Assembly (NCBI GenBank): GCA_041658245.1
Contig: JBBAAM010000002.1
Coordinates: forward strand, 110,084 to 174,083
DNA length: 64,000 nucleotides
Source: Fen-1258 sp041658245
GTDB lineage: Bacteria > Bacteroidota > Ignavibacteria > Ignavibacteriales > Melioribacteraceae
Reading direction: 5' to 3'
The notes below the pieces were generated by a model. It ran no database searches. It saw only the letters and a program-made list of their open reading frames with translations, and was not told the DNA's origin. Shown piece by piece: positions 53,236 through 61,730 of the stretch. The position numbers and the translations under genes are program-made. How positions within the stretch are numbered: position 1 is the first letter of the stretch; the number at the start of each line of letters is the position of its first letter.

Positions 53236-54162
53236 TTACAAGATTATACGTTTAATGTTAAGCGAACTTAGATCTTTTTTGCCTACTCCCATCGAATCAG
53301 CAATTTTGATGTATGGTATTTCATCAGGTTCAACTCCGAATAGTTTTGCTGCGGCGGCATCGGCTGAAACCATATTAGTAGAAATCAACTGTGATTTCAT
53401 TGTTACCACATCATTGACTGAAACACCGCGCGGACCGTTGCGCTTCATAACAAAATATGCATCAACAATATTTAAATCAGGTTTGCGGTATGTAGCACAA
53501 TCTGCTATGCATTGGTGAAGATCATTACTGTGCCAATAACGGCGGTCCCAAACTATGCCCATTAAATTTTTCATCGAAACAGTAATACGTGTGGAACTGT
53601 GACTTTTTAATATTGGAATATTTATAAACACATCGCTGTTGAGAAGCACTTCATGAATTTTTGCCTGAGTTAACACCTTGCCGGAATTAACCGTTACATC
53701 TTGATAATAATTTTCTGTGTCAGCCGGAACCATAATTCCTCCGGCATCTTTAACTGCTTTTTCAATTCCACTGTTTGTGTAACAGCGTTTCCAATCATCA
53801 CATGTATGATCGAAGACATAAACTTCTTTTGCACCGGCTTCTAAACAATGTTCTACTACTCTTTTAACTAATTTTGGATTTGTATTACCACCGCGTTCGG
53901 GAGTTACATCCCAACCGACATTCGGTTTCAAACAAACTTTCTGATTCTTTTTAACAAAAGCTTTCATTCCACCCAGCGTCTTGATCGCTTCATCAAACAT
54001 AGTTTCCGGCTCACCGCCTTTAATAGCTACCAGATCATAAGCGCTTGGTAATGTTCTGCTGCTCTTTGCAAAATAATTTCCATAAACTCCGGGAAAAGTC
54101 ATTGCTGCACCGGTAAATAATCCTGCTTGAAGACTTTTTCGAAAAAAATCTCTTCGATTCAT
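53236..54162 (-). CDS. Tat-exported DUF362 domain protein
   Basis: A 308-residue protein starting with a twin-arginine signal (MNRRDFFRKSLQAGLFTGAA), so export of a folded, probably metal- or cofactor-containing protein is expected. The DUF362 domain covers most of the rest: KVCLKPNVGWDVTPERGGNT, a KEVYVFDHTCDDW region, ITVSMKNLMGIVWDRRYWH and DLNIVDAYFVM. DUF362 is often fused to or paired with 4Fe-4S ferredoxins, as with the polyferredoxin gene directly behind this one. Its biochemical function is not settled in the literature I know. Confidence 0.82.
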   Translation of the reverse strand: MNRRDFFRKSLQAGLFTGAAMTFPGVYGNYFAKSSRTLPSAYDLVAIKGGEPETMFDEAIKTLGGMKAFVKKNQKVCLKPNVGWDVTPERGGNTNPKLVKRVVEHCLEAGAKEVYVFDHTCDDWKRCYTNSGIEKAVKDAGGIMVPADTENYYQDVTVNSGKVLTQAKIHEVLLNSDVFINIPILKSHSSTRITVSMKNLMGIVWDRRYWHSNDLHQCIADCATYRKPDLNIVDAYFVMKRNGPRGVSVNDVVTMKSQLISTNMVSADAAAAKLFGVEPDEIPYIKIADSMGVGKKDLSSLNIKRIIL

Positions 54163-54254
54163 TTTTGTCTCCGTTAATTTTGTATAATAAATTTACCAGG
54201 TCAAAACTAATCAATATATTATATTGCATCCAAGATAATTTCCAGGGAGTGAAA

Positions 54255-54816
54255 ATGTTTTCGATTTTTGAAACAGAAATAATTGTGCGTCCGGATGATA
54301 TTGATATGAATAATCATGTTCACAATTCAAAATATTTAGACTACTTACTCACCTTACGCAAAATTGTCATTCTGGAACGGAGTGAAGAATCTCGACACCT
54401 CGATTTCAAACTGTTTTGAGATATTTCGCGGAGTTTACACTGAACAAAGTGAATGTGCTCAATATGACAATTACAATACTTTGCGTAAGGTGAGTTACTT
54501 GTTGATGGCTCGTTATGATTAAATGAGAAAAGATTATAAAGTTCCGATGGAAGTTTTTGTTGAACGCGGATATTCCTGGGTAGCTTCTACAACGCACATT
54601 GATTTTAAGAGAGAGATAAAATTAGGCGATAAAATTGTAGTAAGAACACAGGTAAATACTTTTGAAGGCGCTCAAGTAAAAGTAAATTTTTGGATTATGA
54701 AAGTAGAGACAAATAAAGTAGCTGCGGAAGGATGGTCAGTTTACACCTTAATTTCTGTTGCAAATGGAAGACCGGCTAGAATTCCCGAAGATATAATTCA
54801 AAAATATACTGTGTAA
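54255..54816 (+). pseudogene. Acyl-CoA thioesterase (4HBT hot-dog fold) gene, broken by an insertion and a stop codon
   Basis: A ribosome site (GGGAGTG) and ATG at 54255 begin a 4-hydroxybenzoyl-CoA thioesterase-like frame with VRPDDIDMNNHVHNSKYLDY, including the usual catalytic Asp region. After codon 30 the frame is cut by the 149-bp element at 54347-54495. Removing the element and one TACTT copy restores YLDYLLMARYD in frame, but the next codon is TAA, followed by MRKDYKVPMEVFVERGYSWV and a normal C-terminus to 54816. So the gene carries both an insertion and a nonsense codon (a CAA to TAA change would explain it). The rebuilt protein would have about 135 residues, normal for the family. 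The downstream piece (from the ATG at 54523) lacks the active-site part. Confidence 0.82.
54347..54495. mobile_element. 149-bp miniature inverted-repeat element (MITE), copy 1, with 5-bp target duplication
   Basis: The ends are perfect 16-bp inverted repeats, ACTCACCTTACGCAAA and TTTGCGTAAGGTGAGT. The flanking TACTT is duplicated (54342-54346 and 54496-54500). The interior has no coding capacity and contains ATTGTCATTCTGG and GAGTGAAGAATCTCG segments that recur in the copy at 61565-61708. It must have been moved by a transposase encoded elsewhere. Confidence 0.85.
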
Positions 54817-54834
54817 AAATCCAAACAGAATAAT

Positions 54835-55764
54835 TTAGAAACTTAATCCAACCGATAAACCAAATCCTTTTTCAACAAGTATAGGCATCACATTTAATTT
54901 TTTGCCTGCAATTGAGTTTGGTATTCCTTCAGGATGTGCAGCAATCATTCCAAATGTATAACCAAGAGCAACTGCTAAAGGATAATCGCTATACCAATGA
55001 ATTCCTGTTCCTACCATTCCCCAAGCTACTAATCCTGTTAAAACATATCCGACCGGTCTAATCCACCATATTTCTGGATAATTCTCAGCAATTACTATTA
55101 CTGTTGCTAACGTTGTTGTTACGTGACCTGATGGAAATGCATCATAAGTGGAAACATGCTTTGCATATTCAATTTGATTAGGAAAAAATCTCCATACACC
55201 GGTTGGTGTTGAAGCCGTGTTGGGAGTTTCTCTGCCAGTCATATGTTTAAATATCTGCACAACAGTTCCTGAAGCTAAAACTGTCTGAACAATTTGGCTT
55301 GCAGTTCGTAATGCACGAGCATCTTTATTTATAAAACCATATAATCCAAATGCAGCTGCAATACCGAATTGCGTTCTACCATCTCCAAACTCTGAAAAGA
55401 ATTCATCAAACTTAGTATTAAAACTACTGGCATCGTGCCATTTGCGTGTTTCTTGCCAAGTTTTATCATCTGTTACAATAGTAGCTGCTGTTAATGCGGC
55501 AATTGTAAGATAAAGAGGAATTTTATTTTCATTCCAAGTAACAGAAAAATATTTAGCCCAGTCGTTTGGAATGTTAGTAAACATTGCATGCCATTTGGGA
55601 ATAAAGTGTTTACTTGATGAAACATCAGCTGAATCAACAAACATTTCACTTTTTGCTTTTGTTGAATCCAATGAAGACACTAATTGACCTCGAACATTTT
55701 CTGCAGCAGTTAATTGAATGATAAAAAATATCGGAATAATAGACTTTGGAATTTGTTTCATCAT
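54835..55764 (-). CDS. PAP2-family phosphatase, membrane associated
   Basis: A 309-residue protein with an N-terminal signal (IPIFFIIQLTAAENVRGQ) and a PAP2 phosphatase domain at about 120-285. The three PAP2 motifs are present in order, the first degenerate: KHMTGRETPNT, then FPSGHVTTTLA, then GTGIHWYSDYPLA with the catalytic His. The C-terminal residues (LVEKGFGLSVGLSF) look like a final outer-membrane strand, which suggests either an outer-membrane location or a periplasmic domain attached there. Likely lipid phosphate or undecaprenyl-pyrophosphate-type phosphatase; the substrate is unknown. It converges on the broken thioesterase. Confidence 0.8.
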   Translation of the reverse strand: MMKQIPKSIIPIFFIIQLTAAENVRGQLVSSLDSTKAKSEMFVDSADVSSSKHFIPKWHAMFTNIPNDWAKYFSVTWNENKIPLYLTIAALTAATIVTDDKTWQETRKWHDASSFNTKFDEFFSEFGDGRTQFGIAAAFGLYGFINKDARALRTASQIVQTVLASGTVVQIFKHMTGRETPNTASTPTGVWRFFPNQIEYAKHVSTYDAFPSGHVTTTLATVIVIAENYPEIWWIRPVGYVLTGLVAWGMVGTGIHWYSDYPLAVALGYTFGMIAAHPEGIPNSIAGKKLNVMPILVEKGFGLSVGLSF

Positions 55765-55788
55765 TAACTCTGGATTTATATCGGTATT

Positions 55789-57573
55789 TTAGGTTGGAAT
55801 CCGTAGATATTGGGAATTTTTTTCCTGTCTTTTGAAAATATAATTGCCTTTTATTTTTCTAGCTAATCCGCGCACTGTTGTATTGGGAAATATTCCAATC
55901 CTTCTTATTTGAAAAAGATCTTCGTGCAAACCAAGAGGTGCATTGTCAGTAGCATAAACCAACTTATATTCAGTGTTGCGAGCGATCTTTTTTACTTCTT
56001 CATTACAATTTCCGTATGGATAAGCAAACGATTTTATTTCTTTCCCCAATTTTTCTTCAAGTATTTTTTTTGATTCTGCTAATTCCTTTTTAGCTTCTTC
56101 ATGTGATATTTTTGTTAGATCAGAATGTGAAAGAGTGTGAGAACCAAATTCGATTCCATAATCTTGCATTTCAAGGATTTGCTGCTTGTTCATCATTTTC
56201 AACTTCGGCTCATTATTTTTCGAATCCCACGAATTGTATTCCAACCCGGCAACCAAAAATATAATTGCTTTGTAACCATATTTTTTTAAGATCGGGAATG
56301 CCAATCGGTAATTATCTTCATAACCGTCGTCAAATGTTATAATTACATATTTCCCCTCTGCGCTACTTCTTTTAATCTCTAGAGCTTCTTCAAAAGTAAT
56401 AGTTTTGTAGCCGTTGTTCTTAAGATATTTCAAGTGCTTATCGAATTGTTCTGCAGTTATAAAAATACCATGTTTACCTGCTTCGCCCAGACTTTCAACT
56501 ATTCTGTGATAATATATTATTGGGATTTCTTTTTTATAATAACGAACTATCACACTCTGGAAAATAAATTCGAGACGGCTAACATTCTTTTTTAGATCAC
56601 ATTCCTCTCGAACTTTATCAAACACTTTTTTGTCACATTCGTTCAGATCGAGTGATAGTTTCAGATCGTTGATAATTTTTTCTAAATCAAAAACTTTTTC
56701 AGTTGCATTCATATCACCAAAATTAGTTTCAAGAACAAAATTAAGATTATCTGCTTTTACCAAGCCTATCGTGCAAGCCTCACCGACTGCAATCAATGGC
56801 TTATTCAGCAGGATTGTTTCAATGGCAATCCGACCCGAGCCCATTACAACCGAGGATGCGTTAATTACTTTTTCTAAATTTTCTACAAATCCTCTAAACT
56901 CAAATTTATCGGAAAATTTTTGAAATCTTTCCGGTACTACTTGTCCGCCAATAACTTGAAACTTCACATCCTTAAATTCAGTTAAGCGGGTTGAAATATA
57001 TTCAAGCAAATTATATGCAAGATCACCTTTCGGTCCGGAAAGACGAGTGATAAATGAGACTGTTTTTTGTTTCGTAGTTCCTTGCGACGGTTTGATAATA
57101 TCTAAATCAAAACAGTTTCTAAAAACTTCCATTTTATCCGGATGAACATTGAACACATTACTCAACTGCTCTTGTAATTTCTCGCAGATTGGTAAAGTAT
57201 AATTACCATAAGCATGGAAGATTTTCCTTGATAAAAAAGTTGCCTGTCTTCCGTGGATAAAAATAACTAATGGAATTTTTGTAAGCCTACATGCTAAAGA
57301 AGAAACCCAAGCGCTTGCTCTTGAATGTGCATTTACAATATGAATATTATTCTCACGAATAAATTTTTTAAGAAATAAAACATTCTTAATTCTAAATAAT
57401 AAAGTACGTTTGGATAATGGTGTGGAAATATACCTCGCTTGAGTTTTCTTAGTTAATGTATCTGATATGATAAATACTTTGTGACCTCTGGAAATTAACT
57501 CATCGGCAATTGATACTGCAAACACCTCTGCGCCGGTAACTTCAAGTTGAGAAAGCGTCATCAAAATATTCAT
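55789..57573 (-). CDS. Fusion of family 4 glycosyltransferase and NodB-type polysaccharide deacetylase
   Basis: A 594-residue two-domain protein. Residues 1-355 are a GT-B glycosyltransferase (LSQLEVTGAEVFAVSIADEL; IVNAHSRASAWVSSLACRL; SFITRLSGPKGDLAYNLLEY; SSVVMGSGRIAIETILLNKP). Residues 360-590 are a polysaccharide deacetylase: IPIIYYHRI, the motif-1 metal site ITFDDGYEDN, motif 2 GSHTLSHSDL and FAYPYGN. Each half matches a full-length family domain, so one polypeptide could both add a sugar and de-N-acetylate it during surface polysaccharide or lipopolysaccharide assembly. No membrane helix is evident. It lies 23 bases after another glycosyltransferase gene on the same strand. Confidence 0.82.
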   Translation of the reverse strand: MNILMTLSQLEVTGAEVFAVSIADELISRGHKVFIISDTLTKKTQARYISTPLSKRTLLFRIKNVLFLKKFIRENNIHIVNAHSRASAWVSSLACRLTKIPLVIFIHGRQATFLSRKIFHAYGNYTLPICEKLQEQLSNVFNVHPDKMEVFRNCFDLDIIKPSQGTTKQKTVSFITRLSGPKGDLAYNLLEYISTRLTEFKDVKFQVIGGQVVPERFQKFSDKFEFRGFVENLEKVINASSVVMGSGRIAIETILLNKPLIAVGEACTIGLVKADNLNFVLETNFGDMNATEKVFDLEKIINDLKLSLDLNECDKKVFDKVREECDLKKNVSRLEFIFQSVIVRYYKKEIPIIYYHRIVESLGEAGKHGIFITAEQFDKHLKYLKNNGYKTITFEEALEIKRSSAEGKYVIITFDDGYEDNYRLAFPILKKYGYKAIIFLVAGLEYNSWDSKNNEPKLKMMNKQQILEMQDYGIEFGSHTLSHSDLTKISHEEAKKELAESKKILEEKLGKEIKSFAYPYGNCNEEVKKIARNTEYKLVYATDNAPLGLHEDLFQIRRIGIFPNTTVRGLARKIKGNYIFKRQEKNSQYLRIPT

Positions 57574-57596
57574 TAAATATGTTCTACCTTAGATTC

Positions 57597-58310
57597 TTAT
57601 TCGATTGTTGAACAAATACTATCCGGTGTATCACGGTAATAGATATATGAAGGAAAATCTACTTTAGCAATTTTATATTTTTTTTCAGCGCGCTCAAAAA
57701 AATCCGAGTCGTCGCTGTAAACTAAATTTTTAAATCCATCCAATTCAAAAAAAACATTCCGTTTTCCGAAAAAAGTTCCACCAATAACACATTCGGAAAG
57801 ATGGATCTCTTTAGTCAAATCATTTTTATCCTTCACAAACGGGTGTCCAATAATTTCAACGCCTCCATGTATGAGATCAATATCCGGATGTGCTTGCAAA
57901 AATTCAATCCGTTCTTTCAAATAATCCGCCTTCCATTCATCATCACTACACAAAAATGTTATAAGCTTTCCACACGATGCTAACAAGCCTGCATTTATTG
58001 TTAATGGTGTTCGCCGGTTTGAATGTTTCATGTATCGAATATTTTCATACTTAAGCAAATATTCATCAATGATCTTAAATGAATCGTCCAGGCTTCCGTC
58101 ATCTACAATTATTAATTCCCAATCTTTATAAGTCTGATTTAGCACAGATTCAATAGATCTTTTTAAGTAGCATGCACGGTTGAAAGTGGGCATAATAATG
58201 GAAACAAACGGCTTATATAATTTGTAAACCTGCATATAAATTTTCTTGAGTATTGAAATTAAGTGAGTCAAATATAGTTTTTTATTGAATGATTTTTTGA
58301 TTAATTTCAT
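57597..58310 (-). CDS. Family 2 glycosyltransferase
   Basis: A GT-A glycosyltransferase of about 237 residues with KPFVSIIMPTFNRACYLKRS, WELIIVDDGSLDDSF and a D-D-E acidic site in TFLCSDDEWKADYL. The start is uncertain: an ATG at 58310 (given) starts a basic leader, 58361 would overlap the divergent gene at 58344, and 58235 begins just before the domain. It probably forms a unit with the glycosyltransferase-deacetylase fusion downstream, and the set with 58612 and 61731 suggests a surface glycan region. Acceptor and donor are unknown. Confidence 0.78.
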   Translation of the reverse strand: MKLIKKSFNKKLYLTHLISILKKIYMQVYKLYKPFVSIIMPTFNRACYLKRSIESVLNQTYKDWELIIVDDGSLDDSFKIIDEYLLKYENIRYMKHSNRRTPLTINAGLLASCGKLITFLCSDDEWKADYLKERIEFLQAHPDIDLIHGGVEIIGHPFVKDKNDLTKEIHLSECVIGGTFFGKRNVFFELDGFKNLVYSDDSDFFERAEKKYKIAKVDFPSYIYYRDTPDSICSTIE

Positions 58311-58343
58311 CAACCAAAATTCAAAAAACACAAGATTTTTTTG

Positions 58344-58589
58344 ATGAGTTCTCGCGAACAAAGAGATTATTTTAGCATACTTAAACGCTATGAACGAAAA
58401 TTCGAAACGGATGAGTTAAACGATTACAAAATGCTTGTCAAACGCCATAAAGATGACGAGGATCTTGATAAACTTTCAATGCATCGGCTAAAAAAACTTT
58501 ACGATAAATATCACGTTAATAGAGATAGAAAAAATTTCGATCAGTTCTTTAAGACTCCACAAACAGATTCCGAAGACCAATCTTCATAA
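58344..58589 (+). CDS. Small charged protein, unknown function
   Basis: An 81-residue protein from the ATG at 58344. It is very rich in Lys, Asp, Glu and Arg, and predicted helical from the spacing (YFSILKRYERKFETDELNDY; LSMHRLKKLYDKYHVNRDRK). No signal peptide or membrane segment. I do not recognise it. It lies 22 bases upstream of the DUF2723 gene and divergently from the glycosyltransferase. Coding-like composition and position favour a real gene. Confidence 0.55.
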   Translation: MSSREQRDYFSILKRYERKFETDELNDYKMLVKRHKDDEDLDKLSMHRLKKLYDKYHVNRDRKNFDQFFKTPQTDSEDQSS

Positions 58590-58611
58590 TTGATAATTTT
58601 TTGGTGAAATA

Positions 58612-61518
58612 ATGAATCAAAAACTATTACACAGAATTTTTGCGGCAGTTGTTTTCATAATTGCCGTTTTAACCTACTTTGCTACAATGCAGCCTACGGT
58701 TTCATTTTGGGATTGCGGTGAATTTGTTGCTTCTTCATATTTAATGCAGGTACCTCATCCTCCCGGAACTCCATTCTTCCTTTTTCTCGGCAGATTATTT
58801 TCAATGATTCCATTTGGAGATAATATTGGATTTAGAGTTAATATGGTTTCTGTCTTAGCAAGCGCATTCTCTATTTTATTTTTATATCTGGTTGCGGTTA
58901 AGGTAATTCAGAACTATAGAAAAAAAGAATTAGAAAATTTATTTGATGCATTTGCGCTTTACATCTCTGCTGCAATCGGTGCACTTTCTTTTGCTTTCAG
59001 CGATACATTCTGGTTCAATGCTGTAGAATCTGAAGTTTATGCAACTTCAACTTTTTTTATTGCCTTTGTTGTTTGGTTAATGGTTGTGTGGAATGAAAAA
59101 GCAGATGAACCCGATAGTGAAAAATATCTGGTCTTTATTTTTTATTTGATTGGTCTATCAACTGGCGTTCACTTAATGTCGGTACTTGCAATCGTTCCGG
59201 TAATGATGACTGTTTACTTCAGAAAATATGTAACCGATGAAAAAACACTTGAGAAAACTGGAATAATATTTGTTGTACACACTGTTATTATTCTTGTAGT
59301 AGCAGCAGTAATGTGGGCATCACAGACAGATACAACTAATCCAACACCTGAACAATTTGGAGAACTTGACTCACGTTTTCTAATGATCTTAGTTGCTATC
59401 ACTGCACTATTTATGGGAGCGCTGTATAAAAAAATCTTTCAAAGAAATTCCTTTTACATACCAATTGTAGTTGGTGGAATAGCATTGATTGTAATTTATC
59501 CCGGGCTTGTAAAATATTTACCAAAGATTATTTCAAAGCTTGGTCAAAATGATTTTAAGATAAATATCATTGCCGGTATTGCAATTCTTGCCGCAGTTGG
59601 CTTTGGTGTTTATTGGTCTAGTAAAAAGAGTAAACCAGTCCTTAATTTAATTTTCAAATGCTTATTCTTTGCAATTATCGGTACATCAAGTTTTGTTATG
59701 ATAATCATCCGTGCAAATCAAGAACCGCCGATAAACATGAACAGTCCTAAAACTTTTACAGAACTTGAATCATACATCAACAGAGAACAATACGGCGACT
59801 TTCCTATTTTTAAAAGAAGATATTCAAACGAACCTCATCAACAAAATATTTATACCGATTACTCAAGCGATCTCGATTTCTTATTGCGCTATCAATTGAA
59901 TCACATGTTCAATCGTTATTTATTTTGGAATTATATAGGTCGTGAATCATTCTATCAAGATAGTGACTGGGTTTTAAGTAAAATGTTAGGAATTCCATTT
60001 TTGATTGGAATATTCGGTTTGTTTTATCATTTCAGAAAAGATTGGAAAATGGCATCTGTATTTATCATGATGTTCATCTTTCTCGGCTACCTAACTGTAT
60101 TCTATCAAAACCAGCAGCAGCCCCAACCGCGAGAGAGAGATTATTTTTATGTTGGTGCTTTTTTTGTTTTTTCATTATGGATTGCAATTGGGGGAAATGC
60201 ACTCATTAAAATTTTAAAAGATAATATTCTACAAAAAAAGATTTTGAAACCAATAATTATAGGATTTCCGATATTATGTTTCATTGCAATACCTTTTATT
60301 ATGCTACTAACAAATTGGTTTGAGCATAATAGAGCACGCAACTATGTGCCATGGGATTATGCATACAATCTTTTGCAAAGTGTTGCGCCAAACGCAATTT
60401 TATTTACTAACGGAGACAACGATACATTCCCGCTTTGGTATATTCAAAACGTAGAAGGAGTCCGGCGTGATGTTCGTGTTGCTTGTTTGAGTTTAGTTAA
60501 TACACCTTGGTACGTTAAGCAATTAAAAAATACCACCCCGTTCGGATCACAAAAGGTTGAAATGAGTTTAAGTGATGAAGAAATTGATCAAATAGGTCTT
60601 CAACGTTGGGATCCTACTGAAGTTTCTGTTGATGTTCCGCCTGATGTTATGAAGGAATGGAATATTACCGATAGCGCAACAGTTAAAGACAAAAAAGTAA
60701 AATGGCTCATGAAAAATACCGGTCAATCCGGCGATATTAAATTTATACGCGGACAAGATATTGTTGCATTAGATATCATTATACAGGCAAAATGGAAAAG
60801 ACCGGTTTATTTTGCAGTTACATGTTCCGATGACAGCAGATTAAGTTTGGATGATTATATCGAGATGGAAGGAATGGCAATGCGTGTTGTTCCTAAAAAG
60901 AATGACATACCTCGGATAGAGTATATCAATGAACCGATATTAAGAAAACAATTGTTTGATCAGCCGACAAATGGATTTAGTAAAGATTATCAGCCGGGAT
61001 TTTTATTCCGCGGATTAAATGATAAAACAATTTTCTTTGATGAAAATCATGAACGCTTAACTCAAAATTACCGTAATGCATTTATGAGGTTAGCTCTTCA
61101 TTATTTATATAAAGAAAAGAACAACGGAAAAACTATTAATGCAATGGAAGAAATGGAGAAGAGAATACCGCGTTCGGTAATTCCTATGGATTATAGAATT
61201 AAACACGATATTTCTAAAATTTTATTTTCCGCAGGTGATACGAAACTTTACGAGATATATGCACGTGAAGTTATTGAAGAGACAAAAAAACATTTGGAAT
61301 TAAATCCGCGTGATTTCTCAAGCTGGTATAATCCTTATGATCTCCTTCTAACTCATTACGAAAATCTTAAAATGTATAAAGAAGCTGTCGGAATTCTCTT
61401 GCAGCTTCAGAGTTACGCACCGGGCGACGAAAGTGTCCGTAATTTACTAAATGAATTTAGAACAAAAGCGGGAATGGAAGTTTCTGAAGTCGTTCCTAAA
61501 CAGCTTGATAAAAAATAA
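58612..61518 (+). CDS. DUF2723 membrane protein (GT-C glycosyltransferase-like)
   Basis: A 968-residue protein. The N-terminal part has about a dozen hydrophobic helices with the DUF2723 signature QPTVSFWDCGEFVASSYLMQ, then VPHPPGTPFF; the acidic residues in the first loop match those expected for GT-C enzymes such as protein O-mannosyltransferases. A large soluble part follows from about residue 570 (NAILFTNGDNDTFPLWYIQN) with helical, TPR-like repeats near the end (ELNPRDFSSWYNPYD). The likely role is transfer of a lipid-linked sugar onto exported proteins or glycans in the periplasm; it is not proven in the family. A strong terminator follows directly. Confidence 0.85.
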   Translation: MNQKLLHRIFAAVVFIIAVLTYFATMQPTVSFWDCGEFVASSYLMQVPHPPGTPFFLFLGRLFSMIPFGDNIGFRVNMVSVLASAFSILFLYLVAVKVIQNYRKKELENLFDAFALYISAAIGALSFAFSDTFWFNAVESEVYATSTFFIAFVVWLMVVWNEKADEPDSEKYLVFIFYLIGLSTGVHLMSVLAIVPVMMTVYFRKYVTDEKTLEKTGIIFVVHTVIILVVAAVMWASQTDTTNPTPEQFGELDSRFLMILVAITALFMGALYKKIFQRNSFYIPIVVGGIALIVIYPGLVKYLPKIISKLGQNDFKINIIAGIAILAAVGFGVYWSSKKSKPVLNLIFKCLFFAIIGTSSFVMIIIRANQEPPINMNSPKTFTELESYINREQYGDFPIFKRRYSNEPHQQNIYTDYSSDLDFLLRYQLNHMFNRYLFWNYIGRESFYQDSDWVLSKMLGIPFLIGIFGLFYHFRKDWKMASVFIMMFIFLGYLTVFYQNQQQPQPRERDYFYVGAFFVFSLWIAIGGNALIKILKDNILQKKILKPIIIGFPILCFIAIPFIMLLTNWFEHNRARNYVPWDYAYNLLQSVAPNAILFTNGDNDTFPLWYIQNVEGVRRDVRVACLSLVNTPWYVKQLKNTTPFGSQKVEMSLSDEEIDQIGLQRWDPTEVSVDVPPDVMKEWNITDSATVKDKKVKWLMKNTGQSGDIKFIRGQDIVALDIIIQAKWKRPVYFAVTCSDDSRLSLDDYIEMEGMAMRVVPKKNDIPRIEYINEPILRKQLFDQPTNGFSKDYQPGFLFRGLNDKTIFFDENHERLTQNYRNAFMRLALHYLYKEKNNGKTINAMEEMEKRIPRSVIPMDYRIKHDISKILFSAGDTKLYEIYAREVIEETKKHLELNPRDFSSWYNPYDLLLTHYENLKMYKEAVGILLQLQSYAPGDESVRNLLNEFRTKAGMEVSEVVPKQLDKK

Positions 61519-61526
61519 ATAATCTT

Positions 61527-61550
61527 TGAGACGCCCAGTCGGGCGTCTCA
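61527..61550 (+). terminator. Strong rho-independent terminator
   Basis: TGAGACGCCC (61527-61536) and GGGCGTCTCA (61541-61550) form a perfect 10-bp GC-rich stem with a 4-base loop, followed by GTTTTT, 9 bases after the DUF2723 stop codon. Confidence 0.9.
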
Positions 61551-61564
61551 GTTTTTAAATAATA

Positions 61565-61708
61565 ATTCACCTTACGCAAGGTGTCATTCTGAACGGAACG
61601 AAGTGGAGTGAAGAATCTCGGAATCGAGCAAAAAAGAAATTATTCGATTCTTCTCCCGATGAATCGGGATCAGAATGACAAATAATAATGTCTTTTCGTA
61701 AGGTGAGA
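61565..61708. mobile_element. 144-bp miniature inverted-repeat element (MITE), copy 2, with 5-bp target duplication
   Basis: The ends ATTCACCTTACGCAAG and CTTTTCGTAAGGTGAGA are the same inverted repeat as in the 54347-54495 copy, slightly diverged. TAATA is duplicated on both sides (61560-61564 and 61709-61713). The inside includes TGTCATTCTGAACGGA and GAGTGAAGAATCTCG, plus an inner inverted pair TGTCATTCTG/CAGAATGACA. It sits in the gap between the terminator and the next gene, where it does no obvious harm. Confidence 0.85.
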
Positions 61709-61730
61709 TAATAATTATAATCTAACCTCT

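Noticed and set aside
58311..58361. Overlap of the 5' ends of the divergent genes at 57597 and 58344
   Set aside because: It depends on the longest start of the glycosyltransferase; starts at 58310 or 58235 remove it and still include the whole domain.
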